The notes beneath the pieces were generated by a model. The model worked only from the letters and a program-made list of their open reading frames with translations. It ran no database searches and had not been told where the DNA came from. The position numbers and the translations under genes are program-made. This document shows positions 12,085 to 28,829 of a stretch of DNA of 64,000 bases, piece by piece. The stretch lies in assembly GCA_009760855.2 (NCBI GenBank), contig WPIO01000010.1, forward strand, positions 2,547,001-2,611,000, in the 5' to 3' direction. Position 1 is the first letter of the stretch, and each line of letters starts with the position of its first letter. Source of the DNA: Cristatella mucedo. Its lineage: Eukaryota > Bryozoa > Phylactolaemata > Cristatellidae.

Positions 12085-13062
12085 TGTAATACTAATAATA
12101 ATAACACAGTTGATAAAGCGCTTTAGAGAACTCAATCTCTTTTTAGGTGATTTCCATTTGTTGCAAAGGAAACACGATCTAATGGTTAGTGGTAACATGC
12201 TAGATAAACAACAAGAATAATAGGGTTATTGATGACATGCACAGGGTCAGCATACAAGTGTGGTGAGTGGCAGCTTGTACAGTGTCAGCACGCTTAAGCA
12301 CATAAAGGAAAAATTGCTGGGACCCACTAAATGCTGTCATAAGTAGGTGCGTTTTTAATTTCCTCTTAAATGTGGGCAAGTCAGAGGATGTCGTGACGCG
12401 AGCCGGGAGTGAGTTTCAGGCTTTTGGAGCATACGAACTAAAGGCACGGTCTCCAAAGGATTTGAGGTTTGTAGATGTATTGGTAAACTGTTGGATTCCG
12501 AAAAGCGGGTGGTACGATGCTTGGCCTGGTGGGGGAGTAGATCTGATAGGCTGGGGCCAATGAATGAAGTGACCTAAAAGTGAGTGACAAAACCTTGAAG
12601 TCGATCCGTTGCTTGATTTGTAGCCAGTGCAGGTCGGCAAGGTGGTGAAATGTGGCAACTGTGACGCTCAAGACAGACAAGCCAAGCTGCAAATTTTTGC
12701 GGCAGCTGTAAGCGCCCGGTTGAGCCATGATGGCGCACTAGGTAAGGCGGTTGCTATTCACGACCTTAGTCCCGAGATCGTGGGTTCGAATCCTTCGGTG
12801 GGCGATCCTTAATTGCCGCTGGAAGCGGTGGTGATAGCCGTAAAGGCTCTTCTGTCGCTATAAAAAGAGGCTGTTAAATCAGCTATTATTGTTTTATTGC
12901 ATAGGCCAGTAGACCAGCAAGCAGTGAGTTACAGAAGTCAAGACGGGATGTCACAAATGCATGGACCAACTAATATGTGGTATCCCTACCTAAATAAGGT
13001 CAAATTTTAACAATGTTACGTAACTGAAAGTAGGCAGACTTGATTGTGACTAGATAAAGACC
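12085..13062 (-). mobile_element. L2-like LINE, RT part, interrupted by an S2 SINE
   Basis: On the minus strand, the QSA-F-L-NIAKI segment and the LVHAF-TSRLDFCNSLLAGL-like segment read from 13062 to 12895. They resume at 12690 with LADLHWLQIKQRIDFKVLSL and continue to the 3' UTR and (TTA)n end at 12090-12106. The 170-bp gap is filled by an S2 SINE in the opposite orientation, so the SINE came later. Confidence 0.78.
12718..12888 (+). mobile_element. S2 SINE (tRNA-derived)
   Basis: The tRNA-like head has a GGCGCACTAGGTAAGG stretch and a B-box-like GGTTCGAATCC. The body reads GTGGTGATAGCCGTAAAGGC and the end reads AGGCTGTTAAATCAGC. It is inserted into an L2 copy. Confidence 0.75.
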
Positions 13063-13091
13063 TCAGCTCCACAGTCAAGTCTGCCTACTTT
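13027..13091. repeat. 22-bp inverted repeat between head-to-head L2 copies
   Basis: 13027-13048 and the reverse complement of 13070-13091 agree at 21 of 22 positions. Each arm is the same RT segment of an L2 copy read in opposite directions. Confidence 0.7.
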
Positions 13092-13720
13092 AAACTGTGC
13101 ACTATTTCGAAATTCACGATTGCTTATGTAGTCGCATTTATGACACCCTAACCAAATTGATCTGCTCATTCGAAACCTCCTGACTACACTGTTGTAGCTT
13201 ATTACATACAGGTCTTTATGCCCGTGTAGCAAGACGATTGTAGTTTGTTCAAAAATCTGCTTCCAGGCGTAATCCTTTGTAAATGCCACAGAAGTGGCAC
13301 AATTCACCGCTGCTAACCATATTTCCTGGCTGCCTATCGAGCAGTGAACCAAATTCAAGATTTTGTCGCATAAAAATACTTCGTCTCTCTATTCTCTCGC
13401 TCTCGCTTACCAATTTCAGATTTTCTTTTACGACAGACCTTACTTGGCATCACCAGCTTTTCTGACTTTAGTTAATAGCAGGTTGCATACCTATATAACT
13501 TCAAATCTTTCATAGACGTGCTCTCAGTCGCTATGCTCCAAATGCATGGAAATAACTGCCGACTAATATCACGTTATCGTATGATTTGAAGACGTTCAAG
13601 TAGAAGCTCAAAACCCACCCGGTCCTCAATGGGTTAGCTTAGTCTGAGTCTCTGGGTCTCAATGCTTAGTCCGGGTAATTAGTCGTATGCGTGCTTGTGC
13701 TTTGCATATCTTTGCACGTC
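13065..13720 (+). mobile_element. L2-like LINE, old RT fragment
   Basis: The plus strand reads VKSAYFKLCTISKI-HDCL near 13075 and, after decay, SRYAPNAWK-LPTNITL and YDLKTFK at about 13530-13600. It lies head to head with the minus copy at 12085-13062. Confidence 0.6.
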
Positions 13721-14049
13721 GTAACTAAGGACAAGAGTAATGATGGTGGATACCGCCCCATTGGAACTGCCTTTATCTCGGTGCGATCTGAGCGCGGAGT
13801 TTTTCGTGATTCGGTGCATGTTGCCAACCAGCGGTCACACTAGCCAGAGTGGCGCGAGGTGTGTCTTATTGTGTGTGCTCAAGCATGTAACTCTAAGCAT
13901 GGCAGCTTCTTTTTATTAGCTCTTGTTTACTGTTGCCTTTGTAGTGAGGTATACATTGTTGGACTAGAAATTCAGCTCTTTTTGAGAGCTATATAAAAGA
14001 GCTAGTATTGCCACCATCTTTAATATTACTTATTATATGCAGCAACGAC

Positions 14050-14283
<234 letters not shown>

Positions 14284-14289
14284 CGTAGT

Positions 14290-16095
14290 TTAAACAAGCT
14301 CCGATTGGGGTGCTGCTGCTGCTGCGCTAGGAGGCCTGTTACTAGCCAGGAACCTGGAGTAGGTCGACGCCTAGCGTCTTATTGCGCACAGTATTTTTTT
14401 AAACGACGTGCCTAGCGCTGTGGCAGTGCAAAGAAATGCCTTTTGTATGCTCATGCGTGCTGAAATTTGGTAAGCTATCACTAATTAATTATCTTGCTTC
14501 CTTTCCATAATTTTTCAAGTGCCTAGAACGAGTTTTTGGTATCAAATGGAGCTGCACAGATATTTTATTATTTATTTATTTAGTACGTCAGTAACTCAGC
14601 TACAACTTATAGCACCAGTTAGGTGCGACCATTCACTTGCCGTCGTACGCATTTATAAAGACTTGTATTTGTAGAGCAATAACACAGTTTGAGAACTTTT
14701 AATTGTTTTTTGATCCGTCAGAACCAGGGTAGGGCATGTGCAAATTCGCGAGAAAATCTCTAACTGAACGAGATACGTCGTAATTCTTCGTGCAACGCTG
14801 AAGTTTGCACCTCTTGTGCTGTTGTCACTGACCATGTTTATTTTGAGATTATTTGGAAAACTAATCAGATGAAGTTTAATTCCAAAATTTGCCATTCCTT
14901 GCAAGGCACAAAATACCAGCGATCTTCAACTTCAGCGAAGCCCTGATGATGCAAGCAATGCGTTGAAGGCCAACCCGTTGCCAGTCTGTTGGCTACGGAA
15001 TGCGTACCGAAAGCCACACAGCTAGAATAACTGCTGTCACGAAGGCGTCTGAAAATCCTCAGTAGAAACTGGATTTTGAGACCATGTGGCTTAGGCGAAA
15101 GTTGAAAGCTACCACGTTACTTTTCGTATATTCACTGGCCTAGCATTTTCTTTATCAGCCTAGGACGCCGTAAGCTAATGATGAAACAGGTAAACGTATT
15201 CGGAAATCAAAGCTTCCTATATATTGGGTGCCTGGATTTGCTACTCCTAAATTGTGATATTCAGGGACTGCTTTTTCAGACTGCATAGTCAATAAAGCAT
15301 AAGCATTTTAATATTTAGGCAATCTTTCTTTCTGCCTCAGTCAAGAACAGGTTCGATCGTTTCGCGGCATGTGCAGGAGAAAGGCAACTGCTGAGGTAAC
15401 TGATCGATGACGATCTCTGTCGTGCTCTGCAATCCTGCGTGGTCCAGTGTGCACTGGATCTTCTCCCACGGCTGCTCGCTGACTCTCTGGTCATGCACTG
15501 AAGCACTAGATCTCCCAGCATTCTGTTTCACCTCTGAGTTCTAGCATGCGTCAAGGGAGCTGCATTCTTTGCGAAAGATATCATGTCGCTTCTCAGTCGC
15601 CACACGAAAACTATGTCTCGAATTCCTCGAAGCTTTTGCAGACTACATGGACAATGCTTTAGAGCTTCAAAAAGCTTCGGCGATAGCTTTGATAGCGTAG
15701 CCAGAACTTTTGGGGTTGTCGGTGCATAGATGTATGGTATCCGAGGCTTTCATCAGCGGTACAATAAAGCTTGAGAAGCAGTGCTGAGTCACAAGAACTG
15801 AGTCTGGAAGTCAGTTGCATAGAAACAGCAGCAGTGCTGGAAACGAAATCTCCGAGTCGGTTTTAAGAGAGATGCAGCATTTTTTCCCGAGAGGTCAAGA
15901 GCGTCATAGCAGACCAACGTTAGTGCATCGGTTTATCGTATCGTTCACGAACGAATACTCTAAGCCCTAGTGGGTCATAGAAAACATAGGTAGTAGCCCG
16001 TGGCGGGCTTAAAGCACACTTTAAAGCTTGCCTAGAGGCATCCTGCATTGCTCTCACAGTACCGAAATAATAATCACAAACAATGCTGCTAGCGT
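14290..16095. other. Downstream flank of the saposin-like array; no gene recognised
   Basis: Minus frames at 15521-15315 and 15531-15337 were inspected for a further SapB half-domain and do not have the cysteine spacing. No further array member is seen to the left of paralog A. Confidence 0.45.
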
Positions 16096-16099
16096 CAAA

Positions 16100-16105
16100 T
16101 TTATT
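16100..16105 (-). promoter_or_regulatory. Possible polyadenylation signal of paralog A
   Basis: AATAAA on the minus strand, 266 bp past the stop codon of paralog A. It is a plausible 3' end; no other evidence. Confidence 0.35.
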
Positions 16106-16370
16106 TTTTTGGCCCAGCTAGTTCTGTTTGGGAGAGCTTTGACTTTTCCTCTGTGCCGCTTCGTGCGGTGACAGCACTCAAGCGGGCCACTCTGTGTCAC
16201 TTGTGCTCCGTTGCTCAAGAGTCCCGATGCCCGGAGCCGAGTGGAAAGCGCAGTTCTATGAGGCTACAAGGTTACAAGACGCGGGCTATTAAGCGACCTT
16301 GTGCAGTGCTATACAATCTCCGAATATCCTGCACCTTAATTATCAGCCGAAATTCAGAACCGAAGCCCCT

Positions 16371-20591
<4,221 letters not shown>

Positions 20592-20654
20592 TTTTGCCGA
20601 ACCGTCCGAAGTAGCTTCTGGCGCAATGCAGTTGCAGACAGCCAGCAAGAGCCG

Positions 20655-20775
20655 ATTGAGCGTTAAACCGTGCTGCGTCTGGTTTTATCTGCGACCGGGT
20701 CACTTCGCCAGGTGCCGCTTCCCGTCCGGCATTAGCTCAGTGCCAAATACTGCAGATAAGAGCGACGGACAGCCG
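20655..20775 (-). promoter_or_regulatory. Promoter of saposin-like paralog A
   Basis: Three elements shared with paralogs B and C lie upstream of the start at 20591. A GATA-type site AGATAAGAGCG (written on the plus strand) is at 20754-20764. A 13-bp box, GGGAAGCGGCACC on the minus strand, is at 20711-20723. A TATA-like GATAAAA is at 20683-20689. The order and spacing (43 bp, then 28 bp, then about 92 bp to the ATG) resemble those of B and C. Transcription would start near 20655 if the TATA-like element works as usual. Roles are inferred. Confidence 0.65.
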
Positions 20776-21344
20776 CCGCAGCTACTATCTATAGCCTCGG
20801 CTACTGCCGCTCTCAGAAACGCTTAAGGCGGCTCGACTAAAAGGATACCGGTTTCCTTTAACGGCAAATCCAGCCAATAGGCTGCTGTCCTCGAAGGAAT
20901 GCTGCGACGATTGCTGTTCAAGGTCGATACTGTTCGTCGCGCCGAGCTGTCCGCAGCACTGTCGCCGATAACGCGTTGTTGGAACAAAGAGCATTACTAA
21001 CTGGTGACATTATGCCGCGTTCTTACGGCAACGCGAGCGGTGAGGACTTGCGATTTATTTTCACGGGGCGCAGTGCAGCCACTAAAGCAGCGAGGACACC
21101 GTGCTGCCGCGTGAGCGACAGAAAACTTCGCGATGAGGGCACTGCCGCAAAGCCGCTCGCTGGTGTGGCAACAACACGTCTCGCAGTCATCTTGGTGGCC
21201 CTTGTCACGAGCTAGCTGCTCGTTTTTTTGGCAGACGAGTACCGGTTTAAAAAAAAAGATCGACTATGCAGTAACTGGCGTTGCACCACCTCTGGTTGAC
21301 CTGGCCCAAAACGTTCTCCCTTAAGCCCTACGGTCGCCAAGACC

Positions 21345-21745
21345 CGCCGTCGCTATGATTTTTTTGGAGACCGTGCATTTAGCTCGTATGCTCCCAAAGC
21401 CTGGAACTCCCTCCCGACCTGCGTCAGAACATCCCATGACCTGACCACATTTAAAAGAAACTTAAAAACACACCTATTTAGGACAGAATTTAGTGGGTCC
21501 CTGTGATTCGTCCTTGATGTGCTTATGCGTGCTGACACTGTGCATGCTGCCACTAACCACATTTGCATGCTGACCCTGTGCATGTCACCCCTAACCATAT
21601 TATTCATTTTGTTTGTTTTTCAAGCATGATTTTACTTACTATTCTATTGCATATCACTTTGCAGCAAATTCAAAGCGCCTAGAAATAGATTGAGTTCTCT
21701 GAGGGCGCTTTATCAAGTGCAATATTATTATTATTATATTATTAT
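21345..21745 (+). mobile_element. L2-like LINE, last RT codons and 3' UTR
   Basis: Starts at a TTTTTTTGGAGACCG stretch and shows the AF-SYAPKAWNSLPT tail, then the full 3' UTR to (TTA)n at 21725-21745. It lies 0.7 kb upstream of the paralog A promoter and is its closest recognisable upstream repeat. Confidence 0.8.
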
Positions 21746-23265
21746 GATTAAGGTACGACAATGTCTTCAATCGGATACGCTAGCGGCATCGCTAGGTCGG
21801 TCACTCGAGCGCCATTGTGGGTTTCGCCGCGACACGCGAACACTGCTTGCACTGCCCGCGCGAAGGTCGCGCGCGAGGAGACGAACGACTACGCGCTTTG
21901 TTCGAGGGATACGCCGACCTGCCGCCGCCGCTCCAGCCTCACAGAGTGAAAGCTCTGCGTAGGCTTGAGTGAGGCGTGACGCTGCGAGCAACTGCTTGTG
22001 CATTGGAGTACCGTCGGATGCGCTCAGATGTCGGATGAGTGCAGACCAAGGAGGCAGGAGCTGCGTTTTGACGCGAAACACTGAAAAGGAGCAGCTGATA
22101 GAACAGCGACGGAATAATAAAATTAGCGTCGCAGTCGGCCGATGTCAACGAGCGCCTATGTTAAGCATCAGACGTGCCATCAGGCGGCTGTCATGCCAGC
22201 GCTTGCAGTGGGCAAGAAGGCATCAGAGCAGGACGGGAGCTCATCAAGACCTGGGCACCTGAAGCACGAGCACGTCACACCTGGGCCTTAGATTTGGGCG
22301 TCACATTTCGCTTATGCACAAATATTGCAACTCGTGGACGAAGCTGCTGGCTGCTGCCCTGACTGTGACTTACGAGCTCAATAGCTGAAGTTAATTTGGA
22401 GCTTATCTTACTTCAATAGGTCCACTCACTCTTTTTTTGAAGGCAGCCGCTGACAGTAGGCTACTCTCACCGATTCACTTGATTACCAGACATGAATCGG
22501 CGGAAAGGATCTATTTGATAGCTGAAAGGACGAAAGAGTAGCCGAGAAAGATGCGCACTCAGCTGCCAATACTGATCGGGAAGCCGCATGACGAGCTCAC
22601 TCACAGATTTGAAAGAGAGCCTGCTGCATAACGAAACTGTGCGCTTGGAATGGCGAGTTTCATCTGTTTCACCTGCAGGTCAATATGGGTCGGCAACCAC
22701 ATTAAGCCTCCGATATACCTTTCGCAAAAAACGAAAATGAAACTGCGTCGCTCTCAGAAGACGCACCTCTTAATCTATATACCAGTGTAACTACTAGTCC
22801 GCGTGGCGGTAGTGACTGCACATTTTTGCAGACGAAACATGTACGATGCATGCGGAATTTGGTCCGTATTTACCCATGAATGGGAAACTATTCGTGTGTG
22901 GCTACGCAAACGCTGCAGCAAAGGCTGACACTTACGAGGAAAAACGGGTTGGCATTGCGCACTCACCTAGTAATGTAAACTTAAGCAATTTTCCAGCAAT
23001 GACCTCTACGATTTTTTTAGACGCTGCACGGCATTTTAGAATGCGCGTAAATAGACTGCGTAGAGTAAACTAAAAAAGACCAGTGCTGGCCGACGTAATC
23101 AGAGAAACTGTTTTCGCTTCCTTCGACATTAGAAGGCGCCTTCGCCTTTTGAACTGAGAGTCATTATCCAACGTCGCTGCCCCACGCTGCTGTCGGACTT
23201 ATATCTTTAGATTGAGCTTGGGAGTCTTCTATCTCTTCGCCGACGTATGGGTGAGAATAAGCTAA

Positions 23266-23267
<2 letters not shown>

Positions 23268-23326
<59 letters not shown>
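23268..23326. repeat. (GA)n microsatellite
   Basis: About 58 bp of uninterrupted GA. Confidence 0.95.
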
Positions 23327-23327
<1 letters not shown>

Positions 23328-23589
23328 GCGGCATGGGCGCCAAGCGCTGGCGAGCTTTGCTAACGTCCTAGCCGTCAATAGCAATTAAGCGCAAGTGCTT
23401 TCAGACCTTGTTCGCACTGCCGCGATATCGCTCGTCTTCGAGATATCCCAGTTAATTTGCTGCTTCTGAGGAAGTTCCTTGAAATAGAGATAAGAGAGCT
23501 TGCCTCTTGGCCGTCCAATTACTCGCTAGGGCTTTGCATGAGCATTTATCAAACCACGAGCCTTGTCAGCAACGAAGGTGTTTTGGCCC

Positions 23590-23735
23590 CGCTGTTATGG
23601 CGCTCGCCCCGACTAAGGTCAAGGTGAATTCAATGGCCAAGGTCGTTCGCTTGAGCCTGCGGCACGTATGAAGCGCGTGAATATAGGGATTAAGTTCTCT
23701 CAGGGTGCTATACAAATGAATGAATTATAAGGTCG
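23590..23735 (+). mobile_element. S1 SINE
   Basis: GCTGTTATGGCGCTCGCCCC head, GCTTGAGCCTGCGGC B-box region, and tail GGATTAAGTTCTCTCAGGG with CTATACAAATGAATG. Confidence 0.6.
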
Positions 23736-24414
23736 GCATAAACCTCTGTCTGGTCTTTAATTTGGTATTCGTTTGCAATTGCTGGCGCCTTTATTCAGTA
23801 AGATTTTAAGATGCACCTCGGCTCTAACGCACATGCATACAACCTTCATGAAACCGCCAACCCGTGCCAACCACTAATTACAAAGACAGTGCCATTTCCG
23901 ACAGGTATGAAGAAGCTCTTTGACGGTTGAATGAAAAGGGTGCACGCAGTTAGAAGGTCCGTGAGGCCGTTCGTGAGCACGCGACGGATCCCACGTGATG
24001 AATCCCACGATTACTGTACAAACAGTCCATGTGTACGCATCAATGCCTTCTGGCACTGGTCATCAGCGTCATCTAAAATTAGAGTTTCCGTTTAGGTCAT
24101 CTCATCTCAAAAGCATTAGTGCTCCGCTTAGTGCTGAGTCTCTCTGGCGATCCTCTGAAGCTTGACGAACACGCCGAGACGGTCGCGAAGTGGCTCGAGC
24201 CTTAAGATCCCGGCATTTCCGATGAGCGGCAGATGTGTCGGACATTCTGAAGGAAGAAGTCTTGAAAGTGGCTCGGTGCAGAGGTCACTAAGGCTACCTA
24301 TCACTTTGAAGTTGGCTCGCTGGGAAGATTCACGGCCGCTAAGGGCGATTAGAAAGCATTTCGTGCCTTACAAAATACGCACGTGCATGGAGAAAGACAT
24401 GTCTAAAGTCGAGC

Positions 24415-24555
24415 TGGTTTGGTCCAGCGGTTAAGGTGCTCACCCCGACCACGGTCTGGCTGAGGTCGTGGGCTCGAGCCCCGAGGCATATGTGAAGCGC
24501 ATGAATGGAGATTACGTTCTATTGGGGTGCCATACAAATGAATTATAAGAACGAT
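24415..24555 (+). mobile_element. S1 SINE (best copy)
   Basis: TGGTTTGGTCCAGCGGTTAAGG head, GTGGGCTCGAGCCCC B-box region, GTGAAGCGCATGAATGGAG and a CATACAAATGAATT end. Confidence 0.75.
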
Positions 24556-25750
24556 AACAGGAATAGCTAGGGGGTACTCTGCGCACCTTCACTGTACATA
24601 ATCGACGAACTCTCAACCTGATGAAAACGTCCGGAATGACCTTCAGCGTAACTATGACACAGCTCGATCTATCCAGCAAAGCAGCAACATGATTTCCAAA
24701 CTTCCGTGTACCACTTGAAGCGCTGCACCTTTTAATGGCGGTGTAACTGCTTGAAGTAACTATTTTCTGTATCCTACAGTACTACTTTCGTCTCATCGAA
24801 TGAGTAGTTTTGTGACGGTTATTTGTATCAATGGCTCTGCATTTCTATGCTAACCAAGCTAGTCAACTATAACTCTGGGATTAGCGTTACTTGCGGAGCT
24901 ACGTAAAAACATTTTCTAAGCATGCAGAAATCACTGGTACCGATTCATTACTTAAAATTTGATAACAGAAACTGAGAGCTCAAGCTGCCCTTTAACATTC
25001 TGCCGGTATGCAACTTACGTCTATTCACATCGAGTGTCTAACTTTTGCCCTAAAATGGACGCCAATGAAGATCTTGGTGCTTGGAGGATGCCGGTCGCAA
25101 CGTACTGGCCTTTCGGTGCATTAACTCGTCTGACTGCAATGAAGTACTCGAAATTTCGGCAGGCTGGCGTGCAGGCATGCTTAAGCTTGACTAACCGGAA
25201 GGAAAATTACTAGGCACTCTGCATACCAAAACTATGGCAGGTTCTTACGCGTGCATTCCGCAAGGATGAGTTGCTCAATCGGCGACCGAGCCAGCCTGCG
25301 TTCTCTACTGCATCAGCAGGGGAGCGCCGTGCCTCCAGCATTGTGTAGATAGAGCTAGCTGCAGTTTTCTTTCCATAAGTGTCAATGCTGGGCACTTGTA
25401 GTTATTGCTTCTGATTGGACGTTTGAGAGACGAGACTGGTGGCGAATTTGAATAATTTGACCTTTGGCTTCGGAGGTCTCGCAATAAAGTGCAGGGAACG
25501 ACGCGAGATGTGACTCTCTTTCTGTCGTCGCTCTTGCGTCGTGGACTCTCAGTCGGTGTTCCGAGCGCTTCATCGATCGTTTGAATGCGGTTCGGATATA
25601 CGCATTTGGTGCAATCAATTTTAATGCCGCTCTTCTTACTCGTGAATGAGATTGCCAAAATGACTGTGCCGATGCTGAGCGCTCTATTGGGGCATAGCTG
25701 GAAGAGAAAGCGTAATCGCCGTTTTCTGAGCTACGGCTCTCATCTTTCCG

Positions 25751-25818
25751 GCACGCATCCGCACGCATTCCATCCGCGTCCATCCACATTCCATCCCGCA
25801 CGCATCCGCACGCATTCC
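25751..25818. repeat. Short duplicated CGCATCC-rich segment
   Basis: A 21-bp word beginning GCACGCATCC is present at 25751-25771 and 25798-25818, with CCATCC/CCACATTCC variants between. Confidence 0.75.
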
Positions 25819-27439
25819 GGCTCGCATCTTCGATTACTATCTTCCAATGACACCTTGAACGTCCCCTTCCGAAGTGCCGGTAGAACTAAAAATGATAAGC
25901 CAACGATTTGACGTTTCGGTTATTCAACTCTCTTATCCCTGATAGGCAATTTTATCGCCACTCTCTTTATCTCTTTCTTTCTCGCTTGGAACTCTCGACC
26001 TTGATAATGTCACTGACGAACCAAAGGCTAGCGCTCCACGGGCTTCAATGTAAACCACTGATGCTCGTCGTTTATTTGCGTCTAATCCGTCGAGAAACGT
26101 CTGCGCTTTAGACCGAGAAGATGATGCCTATATTTATGAAAAACTCGCGTATTACTGCCAAACTGAGTCTTCTCTTATTCCTTGATATGAGCTTCTGCTA
26201 CTAGGCAAATAAGCTCGAAGATCCAGATTCCGAATGTGAGCTCCGAGTCCCGCGCTGGTTTCTAGAAATTATTCTCTACGTGTCACTTTGCATTGTATTA
26301 AAAAACTCTAGAGCTTCGTGCGCAGTTTGCTGTGTTTACTTGCTTGCTTTAAATAAATTAATAAATTCCTTTCCATGAGGATTCCATGCTTTCCCACTAA
26401 ATCACGGATCCCACATTAGGTAAGCCAATTGTTCAAATTGGCTTCTAACTTTCTACTCCGCTAAGCTGCCAAATCTCTATTGCCAATCCAATCCGCGAGG
26501 CCGGTGTCGGCCGCCAACCCTCGGCGTCTCTCGTCGCTCGCTTGTCGCCACAAGAGCGAGGCTATCCCACAATCGCCGTCACAGCCGCAGCGTTGCACAT
26601 GGTTGCAGTGCGCAGTGTGCAAACGGCAAAGCTCTTTCCTTTATCTATGATAGAATAAATGTCATGGCGTCATCGAGTGGATTGTGGTCTCTGATAGCTG
26701 CATCCTTGCTCAGCACGTTTTGGGACATAGAACTCCTAAGGCAACTCACTCAAAACGATAAGTTCTTGAAAATTCATCATTTAGAGAAAGATTTGCAATA
26801 GGTGCATATTTTTCTCGAAAAATAGATACTTAAGTACATGATGACTTTTCTTTTAATCGTGATTCTATGAAGAAGACATGAAACCTTGTAATACTTAACA
26901 AATGCGGCTATATTAAAACTTTAATAACGATTGCAATTGCGTGCCTTATTTGTTTAGCAAACATTATGCGGTGAATACCAAAAATTTATTATTGCAGTTT
27001 AAGCGATGACTTGCAGCTGTGATCAATGATGTCCACTACTACAAATTATTTCACACGTCATTTGCATGCTTCTAACGCGAGCCAACCTAAAAGGCTACAA
27101 TAGTGGCGCAAATTCACAATACTCAGTCAAAACAAGATGGTAGACGCTACTGGAATCTGTTTGAACTAGCTTAATTTAATCTTTGAATGATTTGAATATA
27201 TTTTTAAATAATTTAATGCTTTAACCTAAGCAATTAGCTTATTTTGGTATTTATTATTATCTGAGAGAAAATTAATAATGCTCATTTTCATTAAACTAGC
27301 TAGGTCGACTGAGTGCAAGTTTGTGAAAGCATACAAGATATCCGTACTGACTGTCCATCGACGGCATACGGGACTTTTGTAGATTATATCAATCTATCCA
27401 ACAAAAGCCAAGTATAGATTCTACAAAAACATTGTTGAA

Positions 27440-28040
27440 TCATAAATGCACATTCCCAAAATGCTTTCATCGACCATCAGCCATCTCCTTAACCGCTCCC
27501 AGGTAAGTACCTGACCTAGTGGTCCTAGTAGTGATCTTGCAGATCGTTTCTGTAGCGTCCTTGTCAGAAAAATAGATTATATCAGAGAGCCCATCTCCAA
27601 GGTCATCATCATCATCGCTATACTCCTCCCCCTCAGTAACATTCCCACAAGACTCCTCCCCTAAACTCCTTGCAGCACCTCGATGTCTGCCTTCAAGACT
27701 GCTGCTTATGACCTCATCTTACAGTTAACTTAATCTCCCAGTAAAAGAAGAATAGCTGCCCTCAACACCCTATTCACAGTTTCCTACTTCTACAGTACAT
27801 ATATCTGCCGCTGCCACGTATTAATAGCATAATAAATATGTCATTAGCCTCAAGTCTTTTCCCCGAATCTTTCAAAAAGCCTGTTCTTAGGCCAATAATT
27901 AAGAATGAAATACTGAATTTGGAGCTCAATAAACTTACGCCCGGTCTCCCAACTGCCGTCCAAACAAAAAACCCTATAATATGTAGGGGCGGACTAACTA
28001 CACTCCTACAAGGAAACTTCAAACCTAGGAAGTAAATTCC
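27440..28040 (+). mobile_element. L2-like LINE: start of the RT domain
   Basis: Broken plus-strand reading with DLADRFCSVLVRKIDYIR near 27535 and NMSLASSLFPESFKKPVLRP at 27833-27892. The second matches the L2 RT segment INLSL-SG-FPD-FK-A-V-PLLKK. No tail is present. Confidence 0.7.
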
Positions 28041-28394
28041 TTTCCGTTTGCATAGCTATTCGCTCAACTGAGTAAGCATTGCTTAGTGTGTATCTTCTCA
28101 GAAATGCAAACTAAAGTAGAGTCTCTCTGTTTTTGCTTGATATTTTGGTAGCGCTTGATTCTGTTTCTCACCAAGTCCTTCTCATCTTGCGTAGTCATCA
28201 GCGGCACAGCACTGGAATAGCTTAAGTTCTGTCTCAGTGGGATACTCAAGACCGTCATGATGTTAACGGACAACAACTATCCGAGGACCACCAAAGTACT
28301 AGTTAGTCAAGAGCTTTGTGCTTAGGCATAACTTACACTGGTTAAGGTGCTCGCAATTAACAAACAAGGTTAAGATGCATTTGTGCATAATTTT

Positions 28395-28640
28395 ATATAA
28401 TTCATTTGCATAATGCCCTAAGAGAACTTAATCTCTATTCAGGTGCTTCACATTTGCCACGGGGCTCAAGCCCATAACTCAGGCCAGATCTTGGTCGGGC
28501 GAGCACCTTAATCGCTGGGCTAAACCAGCTCGGCATTTTACTTGAATACCAAGTTCGTGGGGTTGAGCCCTGTGGTATATTTGAAGCGCCTGAATATAGA
28601 TTAAGTTCTCCTAGGGCGCTATGCAAATTTATTTATATAT
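28395..28640. mobile_element. Two S1 SINE copies, head to head
   Basis: A near-complete minus-strand copy (28395-28545, with CCAGATCTTGGTCGGGCGAG) is followed directly by a plus-strand copy lacking its first part (28550-28640, with TTGAGCCCTGTGG and a CTATGCAAATTTATTT end). A further head-like scrap lies at 28335-28350. Confidence 0.6.
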
Positions 28641-28712
28641 ATATATATATTGATTAAAATAGTTAACGTGCGTGTATACATTAGCCAGCGGTGCCCTGCC
28701 CTGACGGGGTCG

Positions 28713-28816
<104 letters not shown>

Positions 28817-28829
28817 TTTTCTCTTGTCG

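Larger units (their letters stand above)
21750..27430. other. Intergenic stretch between paralogs A and B
   Basis: Contains S1 SINEs (23590, 24415), a GA tract (23268) and a duplicated CGCATCC segment (25751). Several 90-140 codon open frames (21767-22081, 25382-25801 minus; 21969-22262, 25585-25911 plus) overlap each other on both strands and look like chance. No SapB-like exon was found. Confidence 0.45.

Noticed and set aside
12718-12790. tRNA genes at S1 and S2 heads (for example 12718, 16915, 24415)
   Set aside because: They keep A/B-box-like words but continue into shared SINE bodies and occur in many diverged copies; they are SINE heads, not tRNA genes.
15315-15531. A fourth saposin-like terminal exon downstream of paralog A
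   Set aside because: The minus-strand frame has two cysteines close together and lacks the C-x10-C and final C-x5-C spacing seen in exon 4 of the three real genes.
21761-22262. Overlapping 60-104 codon frames in a GC-rich stretch
   Set aside because: Frames on both strands are open together, which is expected where GC content is high; no protein family is recognised.
25382-25801. 139-codon minus-strand frame as a gene
   Set aside because: It overlaps a plus-strand frame of similar length, crosses a short duplicated segment, has no recognised domain and no supporting splice or promoter signal.
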